A stretch of DNA of 14,585 nt, from NCBI GenBank assembly GCA_040268355.1, contig JAWRIT010000138.1:1-14585 (forward strand). The letters are read 5' to 3'. The stretch is from UBA1367 sp040268355 (GTDB lineage: Bacteria > Actinomycetota > Coriobacteriia > Coriobacteriales > Atopobiaceae). How positions within the stretch are numbered: the stretch's first letter is position 1; each line of letters opens with the position of its first letter. Below, in pieces: positions 5,905 to 14,585 of the stretch. Under the pieces are notes generated by a model. It saw nothing but the letters and a program-made list of their open reading frames with translations. It did no database searches and had not been told where the DNA came from. Position numbers and translations under genes: made by a program.

Positions 5905-8151
5905 CTACCCGTGGGCGAGCGAGCCCGCCGCCACCTCGTCAAAGCGGACGGCCACCATCGCCACGTCGTCATCCAAGCTGTTGTTGGTGAAGTCGTCGAC
6001 CGTTGCCAGAAGCCGGTCCAGGAGGCCCTCGAAGCCCGCCTCCCGCTCGCGCATCACGGCGTCGCGCAAGCCATCCTCGCCAAAGAAGGCGCCGTCCGCC
6101 GCACGGGCCTCGGTGGTGCCGTCGGTGTAGAGCAGAAGCAGGTCCCCTTCGGCGCAAGAGACGCTGCCGTCGCGATAGGTCATGTCGTGGAAGGCGCCGA
6201 CCACACCCGACTGAACGCCCAGCCACAGCAGCTCGTCCGATTGGGCACGCACGAGCAGGGCGGGCGGATGCCCTGCCGAACAGTAGGTCAGCGTGCCCTT
6301 GGCAAGGTCGATGATGCCCACGAACAGCGTGGCGAAGGTTTCCAGCCGCGAGAAGCCCAGCAGGAACTCGTTCAGCAGCCGAACCATGCGGGCCGGCGAG
6401 AGTCCCTCCCACGAGTAGGCGCCCAACGCCGTGCGCACCGCCGCCGAGACGGAGGCGGCCTCGACCCCCTTGCCCGACACGTCGCCCATGATCACGCAGG
6501 CCTTGCGCTCGGGCAGCCCGATGAGGTCGTAGAAGTCGCCACCCACAAAGGCCGACTCGGTCGCCGACGAGTAGATGCCCTCCGCGGAAAGGCCCGGCAC
6601 CTGCTGCAGCTTGCTGCGCATGCCCGACTGCAGGGCCTGCGCGATGCGCCGCTCGCGACGATAGCCCTGCTCGCCGGGCGAGAGGGCCCGCACCGTCTCG
6701 CCGACCTGCCGGAGATAGACCAGCTCCGGCTCGTCGAAGGGCTCGGCGTCGGGCGGGCGCAGCACGAGCAGGCGCAGGCGCTCCCCATCGACCGTTCCCC
6801 CATCGACCAGAACGCCCAGGCAGGGCTCTCCCTGGTCGCACAGCCATTCTCCCAGGGGGTCATCGGGCCCAAAGGTGACCACCGGCTCCGCTCCCTCGGG
6901 CAGCATGTCCGCCGGAAGGACCGCCTCGCGCCCCACAGTGGGCAGTGTGACACTGGCGCGAAGCTCGCCATCGCCCTGCGCCGACTCGATCAGTGGGACA
7001 CAGGCGCACGACAGGTCGGCGGCGATCGAGGCGGGCAGCGTCTGGCGGGGATCCGTCGTGTCGGGTTCGAACCTCTGGGCGACCAGCGTGTCGCGCAGCG
7101 CGCTCGCACGGGCCGTCAGCTGCTCCCTGCGCTGGGAGCGCAGTGCGGAGAGGGCGCCCACGAGCTGCACGGCCAGGTAGCTCGTCACGGCGTCGAGCAG
7201 GTCGACGTCCTCGCGTGCGATGGCGCGGACGTTCTTCCACCCCACCTCGATGAGTGCGATGACCTGCCCGCCGAAGCGCACGGGTATCGCCAAGAAGCTG
7301 GTGAAGGGCGGCAGCTGGGAGGAACGGACCTCGTAGATCCTGCGGGTCTGCTCGTCCATCACCTTGCGGTAGACGAGGTGCCCCTTGCGCAGGCTCTCGC
7401 CCTCGGGGGGCAGCACCCGCAGGCACAGGGGCCGCTCGGTGCGCGTGACCAACTCCACGAGAGAGCGCCCCGAGGGCAGGTAGCGCGGCACCTGCAGCCC
7501 CACAAGGGAGGCGCTCGTGCCACGCAGGTGAAAGCCATTGTGCTCGGCAAGGTAGACCGTCGTGCCGCGGGCGTCCATGGTCTCGCGAAGCCGTTCGAGC
7601 ACGCGCTCGAAGAGCGTGCCCACGCTGGGCGAGTCAAGGGTTCCGAGCACGATGTCGAGCGTCCCCGCCAGGCGACGGTTCGCACGAGAAAGCTCCTCGA
7701 CCAGGCGCTCGCGCTCGCGGTCGGCCGAGCCCTCCTCCGTATCGGGGTGCGCCACCAGCAGGAATACCTCCCCCGGAGCGCTCACGCGCTCGCAGCGGAC
7801 CGCGAGCGAGACGGTCTCGCCAGTGGGGCCGCTGCGCATGAGACGCACCGTCGGGCCGCCTACGGAGAAGGGCAGCGCGTCATGGGTAAACGGCGCGTCT
7901 GGGACGACGCCGATCGCCGGGGGAAAGAGGATCCGCACGTCCGCGCCGACCAGGCCCGCAGGAGGCACCACCCACCCTGGAGAGGGCTTGAGCAGGCGCA
8001 GGGCCTCGTCGTTGGCCAAAAGGATCGTCCCCGAGCCGTCGAAGGCGATCACGGCGTCGCTCGTGATGGCCAGAAGCGCCGAGAGCGTGCCTCCCAGGCT
8101 GGGCTCGCCGATGCCGCCCGTCCGCATGATGTCGTGGTGCTCCTGAGCCAT
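5905..8151 (-). CDS. PAS-GAF-PP2C (SpoIIE-type) serine phosphatase
   Basis: This is a soluble signalling phosphatase with sensory domains. Counted from the ATG at 8151 (748 residues): a PAS domain (about 20-140, with ITSDAVIAFDGSGTILLANDEA), a short charged helix (about 143-160), a GAF domain (about 165-335), a weaker GAF-like stretch (about 360-490), and a PP2C/SpoIIE domain (about 500-735). The metal-binding motifs are present: GGDFYD (D539, D542), MGDVSGKG (D557), YTDGTTE (D677) and LDDDVA (727-729). There are no membrane segments or signal peptide. ATG 8151 is chosen because GGGAGG lies six bases upstream. The ATG at 8211 would add 20 residues without a ribosome site. Family members dephosphorylate STAS proteins to release sigma factors, and the STAS-kinase fusion ending 460 bases away is an obvious candidate substrate. 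That pairing is inferred. Confidence 0.92.
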   Translation of the reverse strand: MAQEHHDIMRTGGIGEPSLGGTLSALLAITSDAVIAFDGSGTILLANDEALRLLKPSPGWVVPPAGLVGADVRILFPPAIGVVPDAPFTHDALPFSVGGPTVRLMRSGPTGETVSLAVRCERVSAPGEVFLLVAHPDTEEGSADRERERLVEELSRANRRLAGTLDIVLGTLDSPSVGTLFERVLERLRETMDARGTTVYLAEHNGFHLRGTSASLVGLQVPRYLPSGRSLVELVTRTERPLCLRVLPPEGESLRKGHLVYRKVMDEQTRRIYEVRSSQLPPFTSFLAIPVRFGGQVIALIEVGWKNVRAIAREDVDLLDAVTSYLAVQLVGALSALRSQRREQLTARASALRDTLVAQRFEPDTTDPRQTLPASIAADLSCACVPLIESAQGDGELRASVTLPTVGREAVLPADMLPEGAEPVVTFGPDDPLGEWLCDQGEPCLGVLVDGGTVDGERLRLLVLRPPDAEPFDEPELVYLRQVGETVRALSPGEQGYRRERRIAQALQSGMRSKLQQVPGLSAEGIYSSATESAFVGGDFYDLIGLPERKACVIMGDVSGKGVEAASVSAAVRTALGAYSWEGLSPARMVRLLNEFLLGFSRLETFATLFVGIIDLAKGTLTYCSAGHPPALLVRAQSDELLWLGVQSGVVGAFHDMTYRDGSVSCAEGDLLLLYTDGTTEARAADGAFFGEDGLRDAVMREREAGFEGLLDRLLATVDDFTNNSLDDDVAMVAVRFDEVAAGSLAHG

Positions 8152-8224
8152 GCGAGTCCTCCCGCCGATCGTCCGGCTGACGTCGATCGCTGTACCGGCG
8201 CCGATCCTCATGCCGGTGCCGACC

Positions 8225-8235
8225 TATATATAGCA
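8225..8235 (-). promoter_or_regulatory. Possible extended -10 for the PP2C gene
   Basis: TGCTATATATA on the minus strand resembles an extended -10 and lies just after the tRNA-Leu terminator, about 75 bases before the ATG. No recognisable -35 is present. Confidence 0.3.
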
Positions 8236-8262
8236 AAAGACGGACCCCCGAAGGAGTCCGCC
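8231..8262 (-). terminator. Terminator of tRNA-Leu with UUCG tetraloop
   Basis: A 10-bp stem (8253-8262 with 8239-8248, two G-U pairs) is closed by a C(UUCG)G tetraloop and followed on the minus strand by TTTTGC. It starts 10 bases after the tRNA-Leu CCA. Confidence 0.88.
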
Positions 8263-8272
8263 TGGTCGCTCG

Positions 8273-8363
8273 TGGTGTCGGAGGCGGGACTTGAACCCGC
8301 ACGCCCTTTTAATTAGGCACTAGCACCTCAAGCTAGCGCGTCTGCCAATTCCGCCACTCCGAC
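8273..8363 (-). tRNA. tRNA-Leu (GAG anticodon)
   Basis: This is a 91-base type II tRNA with a long variable arm. The acceptor GTCGGAG pairs with CTCCGAC, with discriminator A and encoded CCA at 8275-8273. The anticodon stem CTAGC/GCTAG holds TTGAGGT, giving GAG (leucine). The T-arm GGGTTCAAGTCCC is canonical. It has its own promoter and terminator and lies upstream of the PP2C gene on the same strand. Confidence 0.96.
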
Positions 8364-8384
8364 GTGCGTCTTAGCGCATGAGAT

Positions 8385-8413
8385 ACCATAGCACGCCTCA
8401 CCCCATGGCGCAA
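8385..8413 (-). promoter_or_regulatory. Promoter of tRNA-Leu
   Basis: On the minus strand, -35 TTGCGC (8413-8408) and -10 TATGGT (8390-8385) have a 17-base spacer, about 22 bases before the tRNA 5' end. It shares its -35 and spacing with the tRNA-Val promoter. Confidence 0.7.
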
Positions 8414-8453
8414 TGACTTTTTTACCCGTGCGAAAACGACGCGAACGGGCCGT

Positions 8454-8471
8454 CCAAGGGCTGCGCCTTGG
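8454..8471 (-). terminator. Possible terminator-like hairpin after oppF
   Basis: A 6-bp inverted repeat CCAAGG/CCTTGG with a 6-base loop lies about 60 bases after the oppF stop. No T run follows directly; the nearest TTTT is about 20 bases on. The real end of the opp transcript is not clear from sequence. Confidence 0.25.
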
Positions 8472-8532
8472 GGCTGCCGAGGCCGGGGACACCTCGACAG
8501 CGGTGCCTCGCCGGTGCCGTACGGGCCTTTCC

Positions 8533-9581
8533 CTACTCCGCTTCCACCATCTCCATGCCCAGCTCGATGGAGCTCTCCTTGATGGGGTTGGGCTCGGCGA
8601 AGTGGCAGGCGCAGAAGTGCCCGGCGGTCAGCTCGCGCAGCTGCGGGACCTCCTCTGCACAACGCGCCTGGGCGATGGGGCACCTCGTGTGGAACAAGCA
8701 TCCGCTCGGCGGATCGATCGGCGAGGGCGGGTCGCCCTTCAGGATGATGCGCCGGCGCGCGTGCTGGACGTCGGGGTCGGGAACGGGCACGGCCGAGAGC
8801 AGCGACTGCGTGTAGGGGTGGCAGGGCTCGTTGTAGAGCGACTTCCAGTCCGAGTACTCCATCATCGAGCCGAGGTACATGACCGCCACGCGGTCGGAGA
8901 TGTGCTGGACCACCGACAGGTCGTGCGCGATGAACAGGTAGGCCGTCCCGAACTCCTTCTGCAGGTCGACGAGCAAGTTCAACACCTGCGCCTGGATGGA
9001 GACGTCGAGCGCCGAGACCGGCTCGTCGCAGATGATGAGCTTGGGACGCAGGGCGAACGCGCGAGCGATGCCCACGCGCTGCCGCTGGCCGCCGCTGAAC
9101 TCGTGCGGGTAGCGGTTGATGTGCTCGGGATTCAGCCCCACCAGATCGAGCAGCTCGCGCACGAAGGCAAGTCGCTCGTTCAGGTTGGGCATCACGTTGT
9201 GGATGATCAGCGGCTCCGAGATGATCTCACCGATGGTCATGCGGGGGTTCAGCGAGGCGTAGGGGTCCTGGAAGATGAACTGCATCTCGCGACGGAGCGC
9301 CTTCAGCTCCCGCTTGCTCATCTTGCTGACGTCCTTGCCCTCGAACTCCACCAGACCGCTCGTGGGCTCGGTCAGGCGCATGATGCAGCGGCCGGTGGTT
9401 GACTTTCCGCAACCACTCTCGCCCACCAGGCCGAAGGTCTCACCGGCCATGATGTCGAACGAGACGTCGTTCACGGCATGGACCTTCTTGGCGCCCTTCA
9501 TCCTGCTGAGGATCAGCCCATCCTCGACGGGAAACTCCTTGCAGAGGTGCTCGACATGGAGCAGAGGCGTGGAGGCGTCCG

Positions 9582-9585
<4 letters not shown>
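8533..9585 (-). CDS. oppF: Oligopeptide ABC transporter ATPase OppF
   Basis: This is the second ATPase of the peptide importer, a cytoplasmic subunit that pairs with OppD and drives the OppBC channel. In 350 residues it has Walker A GESGCGKST (55-63), Q-loop FQDP (Q106), signature FSGGQRQR (163-170), Walker B LIICDEP (E188) and the H-loop His221. The C-terminal oligopeptide/dipeptide-transporter extension follows (HPYTQSLLSAVPVPDP), with a cysteine group C296, C302, C309 and C325/C327 that in some relatives holds an Fe-S cluster. The ATG overlaps the oppD stop as ATGA, and an AGGAGG/GGGGAG ribosome site sits inside the end of oppD. It is the last gene of the operon. Confidence 0.95.
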
Positions 9586-10726
<1,141 letters not shown>

Positions 10727-10727
<1 letters not shown>

Positions 10728-11671
10728 CAGGCATCCTTCATCTTGACATCAAGGGCGTCACGCAGGCCGTCACCGAGCAGCGTGAACGACAGCACGGTGG
10801 TGAGGATGGCGATGCCCGGCATGATCATGAGCCACGGTTGCGTGGCGAGGTAGGTCTGGCCGTCCTGGATCATGATGCCCCAAGAGGGGTCGGGCGGAAC
10901 CACGCCCATGCCCAAGAAGGACAGGGCGCTCTCGGTGAGGATGGCACCGCCGATGTTCATCGTGGCATACACGACGATGGAGGCGACCGAGTTGGGGAAG
11001 ATGTGGCGCGTGATGATGCGCGCGTCGCTGGCGCCCATGGCGCGAGCGGCGTCGACGTAGTCGTTCTCCTTGACCGACAGGATCGCCGAGCGGAACACAC
11101 GGGCGATGGATGGCCAGCCCAGCACGCCGATGGCAATGAAGACGTTCTGGATGCCAGGGCCGATGACCGCCAGCATCGCGATGACGAACAGCGTGTAGGG
11201 GAAGGCCAGGAAGATGTCGGCGGAGCGCATGATGATGGTGTCCCACCAGCCGCCGTTGTAGGCGGCGAGCGCCCCCATCACCAGCCCGATGACGGTGGAG
11301 ATGGCCGTGGCCAGCACGCCGACCGACAGCGAGATGCGCGCGCCGTAGATGACGCGAGAGAGCACGTCGCGACCGAGCGTGTCGGTGCCAAAGGGATGCT
11401 CCAGGGACGGTGACAGACGCGACAGGCTGGTCATGTTGGTGGAGTCGATCGCGGTCGGGCTGCCCAGGGTCTGGGGCACCCACAGATCCGCCGTGACGGC
11501 GAGAATGACCATGACAAGGATCCAGATGGCCCCGGCGATGGCGAGTCGGTTGCGCCTGAGACGGGCCCAGGCGTCCCCCCACAGCGTGCGTGACGGAGCC
11601 GCGGCAAAGGCCTTCTGTTGCGCGTCCTCGACCGCGGTGGTTGCCGCATCGGCGGCATTGCTCTTGGACAT
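10727..11671 (-). CDS. oppC: Oligopeptide ABC transporter permease OppC
   Basis: This is an inner-membrane permease that pairs with OppB to form the peptide channel. From ATG 11671 it has 314 residues. There is a hydrophilic N-terminus, a first membrane helix (about 43-64), the FGTDTLGRDVLSR motif typical of OppC (94-106), further helices (about 112-137, 155-173, 176-198, 229-255, 280-300), and the EAA-type cytoplasmic loop DAARAMGASDARI (207-219) that contacts the ATPases. I chose this start because it leaves a 13-base gap after oppB and has a G-rich ribosome site (AAGGGGGAG). A longer frame from 11725 would overlap oppB by 41 bases without need. Confidence 0.94.
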
Positions 11672-11684
11672 GGCTCCCCCTTCC

Positions 11685-12722
11685 CTACTCGCCTTGAGGC
11701 TTGTCGAAGCGGATGCGCGGGTCAAGGAACGCGTAGCTGATGTCGACGACCAGATTGATGACCATGACCACCAGCACGATGACGGTCACGCTGCCCATGA
11801 CGATGGGCCAGTCGCGCTGGGTGATGGCCCGGTAGGTCTCGAACCCGATGCCCGGCCAGTTGAACACCGTCTCGGTGAGGATGGCGCCGGCCAGCATGCC
11901 GCCGAAGTCCATGCCGATGTAGGTGACGACGGGGATGAGCGCGTTCTTGAGGGCGTGACGCCAGATGACCGCCCGGCGCGAGAGCCCCTTGGCGCGCGCG
12001 GTGCGGATGTAGTCCTGGTTCAGGACCTCAAGCAGCTGCGAGCGCATGATGCGCGCAGTGTAGGCCGTGGAGACGGCGGCGAGCGTGAGGGCCGGCAGGA
12101 TGTAGTACACCCAGCTCTCGAACTCCGCATGGGGGCCGCCGACGCCCGAGATCGGCAGGTAGAAGGCGCCGTCTGTCACGTTCTTGAGGAAGATGCCCCA
12201 AAAGAGCTGCTGCAGCATGCCGAACCAGAAGGCGGGCATGGCGACCATGCCCGAGGTGACCAGCGTCACGCCGACATCCCAGGCCGAATAGCGTTTGATG
12301 GCCGAGATCATGCCGGCGCCGATGCCGATGATGGACTCGACGACGATGGCCACGAGCGCCAGCCGGAAGGTGTAGGGGTACTTCTGCTCCAGGATGGAGG
12401 TGACCTCCTTGCCGTTCTGCTGGTAGGAGCGTCCCAGATCCCCCTGCAAGAGGCCACCCACGTAGGCGATGTAGCGCTTCCAGAGCGGCGTCTCGATGGT
12501 GTTGCCCTCCTCGTCGTAGAGGGGGTTGCCATCGGCGTCGGTCTCGATCAGGTGGTAGGAGATCCGCAGGTTGATCTCGGTCTGCGGGTCAAGCTTCTTC
12601 TCGCCCGCGATGAGCTTGATGGGATCTCCCGGAACGACGTTCTGCATCACGAAGAGGATGAGCGTCACGCCGAGAAACACGGGGATGAACTGCACCACGC
12701 GCTTTGCTATGTATTTGATCAT
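11685..12722 (-). CDS. oppB: Oligopeptide ABC transporter permease OppB
   Basis: This is the first permease of the importer. From ATG 12722 it has 345 residues, opening MIKYIAKRVVQFIPVFLGV, the standard OppB/DppB first helix, then VVPGDP. Later helices and the EAA loop TARAKGLSRRAVIWRHALKN (241-260) are present. Between the LDP and GDLGRSY motifs it carries an acidic stretch of about 20 residues (DADGNPLYDEEGNTIE, 62-77) that common OppB proteins lack. This would face outward and could touch OppA or the substrate. The start is the ATG with GGAG eight bases upstream. A TTG six codons earlier lies in front of the ribosome site and is rejected. Confidence 0.94.
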   Translation of the reverse strand: MIKYIAKRVVQFIPVFLGVTLILFVMQNVVPGDPIKLIAGEKKLDPQTEINLRISYHLIETDADGNPLYDEEGNTIETPLWKRYIAYVGGLLQGDLGRSYQQNGKEVTSILEQKYPYTFRLALVAIVVESIIGIGAGMISAIKRYSAWDVGVTLVTSGMVAMPAFWFGMLQQLFWGIFLKNVTDGAFYLPISGVGGPHAEFESWVYYILPALTLAAVSTAYTARIMRSQLLEVLNQDYIRTARAKGLSRRAVIWRHALKNALIPVVTYIGMDFGGMLAGAILTETVFNWPGIGFETYRAITQRDWPIVMGSVTVIVLVVMVINLVVDISYAFLDPRIRFDKPQGE

Positions 12723-12772
12723 CTCTGGGGCTCCCCCCAAAAAACACTGACAGACGTTCGAACATGATAGAG

Positions 12773-12811
12773 CAATGGTGGGACACCGTGTGCCGGTGCC
12801 CCACCATGTTG
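12773..12811 (-). other. Strong hairpin between oppA and oppB
   Basis: A 14-bp stem (12775-12788 with 12794-12807, one G-U pair, 5-base loop) lies in the 125-base gap. On the minus strand it is followed by TTGCTCT, not a real T run. It may be a partial terminator or an RNA-stabilising element that leaves oppA message more abundant than oppBCDF. Confidence 0.6.
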
Positions 12812-12847
12812 CCTGTTTGCCCTGCTTACAAGCCGTATACCTGCGAC

Positions 12848-14509
12848 TTACGCAAGCTCTGCGTCCGCGAACTCACCCTTGTTCTGCGGATCGTGATAGT
12901 AGCGGGCGATACGCTCGGAGCCAACGTGGTTGAGGGCATAGAACACGATCGGAATGACAGGCATGTCGTTGCCGATCATCTGGTTGATGGCGCGATAGGC
13001 TTCCTTGCGCTCGTCCTCGTCGATGATCTTGCGGGCGTCGGAGAGCGCCTGGTCGACCTCGGCGTTCGAGTACTTGGAGTAGTTGTTCTCGGCCGTGGAG
13101 AAGAAGTTGGGGTAGAGGAAGTTGTCCATGGTCGGGTAGTCCATGGTCCAACCCAGGCGCGCGAGCTGGAAGGAGCCATCGGAGAGCGTCTGCAGGTAGG
13201 CGGCCCACTCCGTGCCCGCCTGCTTGACCTGGATGCCAATCTTCTCGAGGTCGCCCTGGATGATGGACATGATGTCCTCGTGGCCGCCGCCAGTGTTGTA
13301 GGAGAGCGTGATCGAGATGTCACGCTTGCCGTCAGCGTCCGCCGGGTAGTTCTCGTCGAGCAGCGCCGCCGCGGCCTCGGGGTCATAGTGGCAGTTCTCC
13401 CACACGTTGGCGTCGGTGTCATCGATGATGCGGGGGAACATGCAGTCCGCCGGCAGACGGGTACCCTCGTAGAGCGTGTCGATGATGTTCTGACGGTTGA
13501 TGGCGAGCGCGATGGCGTTGCGGATGGCCGGGTCCTTCATGACCTCGTCCTCGCAGTTCGCGGCGAGGTAGTAGACCGCGCCCTGGGCACCGGTCAGGGT
13601 CTGGGCGCCCGGGGTGACCGTGTAGCCGTCCTCGGAGGTGCCGTAGGTCTGCATGACCTCGCCCATGCGGCCTGCCGGGATGGTGGTGACGTCGATATTG
13701 CCGGCCTCGAACTCGCGGAAGGCGGTGTCCGGATCCTTCTGGATGGAGAAGTAGATGCCGTCGATCTTCGCGGGCTCGCCGTAGTAGTTGTCAAACTTGA
13801 CGACGTTGATGTACTGGTCGGCGACCCACTCGCCATCCATCATGAAGGGGCCGTTGCCGATGGGGGCGACAAGGAAGCTGGCTGGGTCGTCCAGCGCCGC
13901 CTGCGGCACAGGAGCCAGAGCCGGATGGGCGCAGATGTAGAGGAAGTCCGCCGTCGGGTCGGTGAGCGTCACCTTGAGGGTGTAGTCGTCCACGGCCTCG
14001 ACGCCCTCGAGCTCGCTGGCCGAGCCGTCGGCCATCTCGGCGGCACCCTTGACCGGATCGAGGTGATAGCGGATCTCGGAAGGGGTCGTCATGTTGGGGT
14101 CGCAGATGCGCTCCCAGCCGCGCTTGAAGGAAGCGGCGTCAACCGGGTCGCCGTTGTGGAACGTGGCGCCCTCAACCAGGTGGAAGGTGAACTCGGTGGC
14201 GTCGTCGTTGACCTCCCAGGACTCGGCCGCCTTGGCGACGATCTCGCCCTTCTCCCAGTCGTAGTCGGTCAGGGCGTCGAACAGGATGTGCTCGACCTGC
14301 GTGCCCTCGGACTCCTGAGCGTTATATGGGTCGATGGCGACCGGGTTGGTGATGAAGAACTTGAGGATGTTGCCCGAGTCCGACGCGTCAGCGCCTCCGT
14401 CGGATCCGGAGTCTGTGCCCCTCCGGCCACAGGCTGCGAGCGCGGCGAGGGCGCTGGCCGCCAGGCTGCCGCCCACGAACGTGCGGCGATTCATAGAGAT
14501 GTCCGCCAT
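12848..14509 (-). CDS. oppA: Peptide-binding lipoprotein OppA (SBP family 5)
   Basis: This is the extracellular solute-binding subunit that captures peptides and hands them to OppBC. The precursor is 553 residues. It starts with a lipoprotein signal, including NRR, a hydrophobic stretch and the lipobox LAAC, with the lipidated cysteine at 27. A Gly/Ser/Asp-rich linker (28-46) precedes the SBP_bac_5 fold. Family landmarks include YNAQESEGTQVEHILFDAL, the FHLVEGATFHNGDPV motif, and GNGPFMM. The arginine pair before the hydrophobic core resembles a Tat signal, as seen in other actinobacterial SBPs. ATG 14509 has AGGAAGGA five bases upstream. It is first in the operon, separated from oppB by a hairpin. 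The ligand cannot be told from sequence: di-, oligo- or modified peptides are possible. Confidence 0.94.
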   Translation of the reverse strand: MADISMNRRTFVGGSLAASALAALAACGRRGTDSGSDGGADASDSGNILKFFITNPVAIDPYNAQESEGTQVEHILFDALTDYDWEKGEIVAKAAESWEVNDDATEFTFHLVEGATFHNGDPVDAASFKRGWERICDPNMTTPSEIRYHLDPVKGAAEMADGSASELEGVEAVDDYTLKVTLTDPTADFLYICAHPALAPVPQAALDDPASFLVAPIGNGPFMMDGEWVADQYINVVKFDNYYGEPAKIDGIYFSIQKDPDTAFREFEAGNIDVTTIPAGRMGEVMQTYGTSEDGYTVTPGAQTLTGAQGAVYYLAANCEDEVMKDPAIRNAIALAINRQNIIDTLYEGTRLPADCMFPRIIDDTDANVWENCHYDPEAAAALLDENYPADADGKRDISITLSYNTGGGHEDIMSIIQGDLEKIGIQVKQAGTEWAAYLQTLSDGSFQLARLGWTMDYPTMDNFLYPNFFSTAENNYSKYSNAEVDQALSDARKIIDEDERKEAYRAINQMIGNDMPVIPIVFYALNHVGSERIARYYHDPQNKGEFADAELA

Positions 14510-14535
14510 GATGTTCCTTCCTCTTTGGGTGGACG

Positions 14536-14562
14536 TTCGTCGCGAGACGCACTCGCGACGAA
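14536..14562 (-). promoter_or_regulatory. Perfect 11-bp inverted repeat in the oppA leader
   Basis: TTCGTCGCGAG (14536-14546) and CTCGCGACGAA (14552-14562) pair perfectly over a 5-base loop, about 27 bases upstream of the oppA ATG. It could be an operator or a 5' leader stem-loop. A possible -10, TACGAT (14568-14563), overlaps its upstream edge, but its -35 would lie outside the window. Confidence 0.55.
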
Positions 14563-14585
14563 ATCGTACGGTTGGTCATGCCGCC

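Noticed and set aside
5773..8316. Plus-strand open frame of 847 codons opposite the PP2C gene
   Set aside because: It covers the whole phosphatase gene and part of tRNA-Leu, has no ribosome site or recognisable domain, and the minus frame has clear PP2C motifs.
12722..12740. TTG start six codons upstream for oppB
   Set aside because: It lies ahead of the ribosome site that fits the ATG at 12722. The GGGG/CCCC around that site could form a 4-bp stem, but this is too small to call a regulator.

Overview
This 14.6 kb window is GC-rich bacterial DNA. Strong Shine-Dalgarno (SD) sites, GTG starts, tRNAs with encoded CCA and protein content (an anaerobe-type GltD-like flavoprotein, an Opp peptide importer, SpoIIE/STAS signalling without sporulation genes) suggest an actinobacterium, most plausibly Coriobacteriia of the Olsenella/Atopobium type. 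The taxon is an inference, not a database result. Almost everything is on the minus strand. The only supported plus-strand gene is the STAS-ATPase fusion at 4704-5444.

Layout. Positions 1-257 hold no gene I can support. Positions 258-608 (minus) look like the C-terminal winged-helix remnant of a larger DNA-binding protein, abutting the terminator of tRNA-Val(GAC) (651-725). Next on the minus strand come a GltD-like flavoprotein (857-2074) with an unusual Arg in its FAD motif, then mnmA (2276-3343) and an upstream cysteine desulfurase (3340-4497). The last two overlap by four bases and form a sulfur-relay pair for tRNA 2-thiouridine. Divergent from them is one polypeptide carrying both an anti-anti-sigma (STAS) and an RsbW/SpoIIAB-like ATPase domain. 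Convergent to it, beyond tRNA-Cys(GCA) and tRNA-Gly(GCC), is a PAS-GAF-PP2C (SpoIIE-type) phosphatase (5905-8151). tRNA-Leu(GAG) (8273-8363) lies upstream of the phosphatase.

From 8533 to 14509 lies a complete oligopeptide ABC importer, transcribed oppA-oppB-oppC-oppD-oppF on the minus strand. oppC/oppD and oppD/oppF have coupled overlaps. A 14-bp hairpin sits between oppA and oppB, and a perfect 11-bp inverted repeat lies in the oppA leader.

How the parts fit. OppA is a lipoprotein that would deliver peptides to the OppBC channel, powered by OppDF. The desulfurase would pass persulfide sulfur to MnmA for U34 thiolation of tRNAs. The STAS-ATPase fusion and the PP2C phosphatase have the parts of a partner-switching module (kinase, antagonist, phosphatase), but no sigma factor is visible here. 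The fusion is the most unusual gene in the window. I saw no CRISPR array, insertion sequence, integrase or phage gene.
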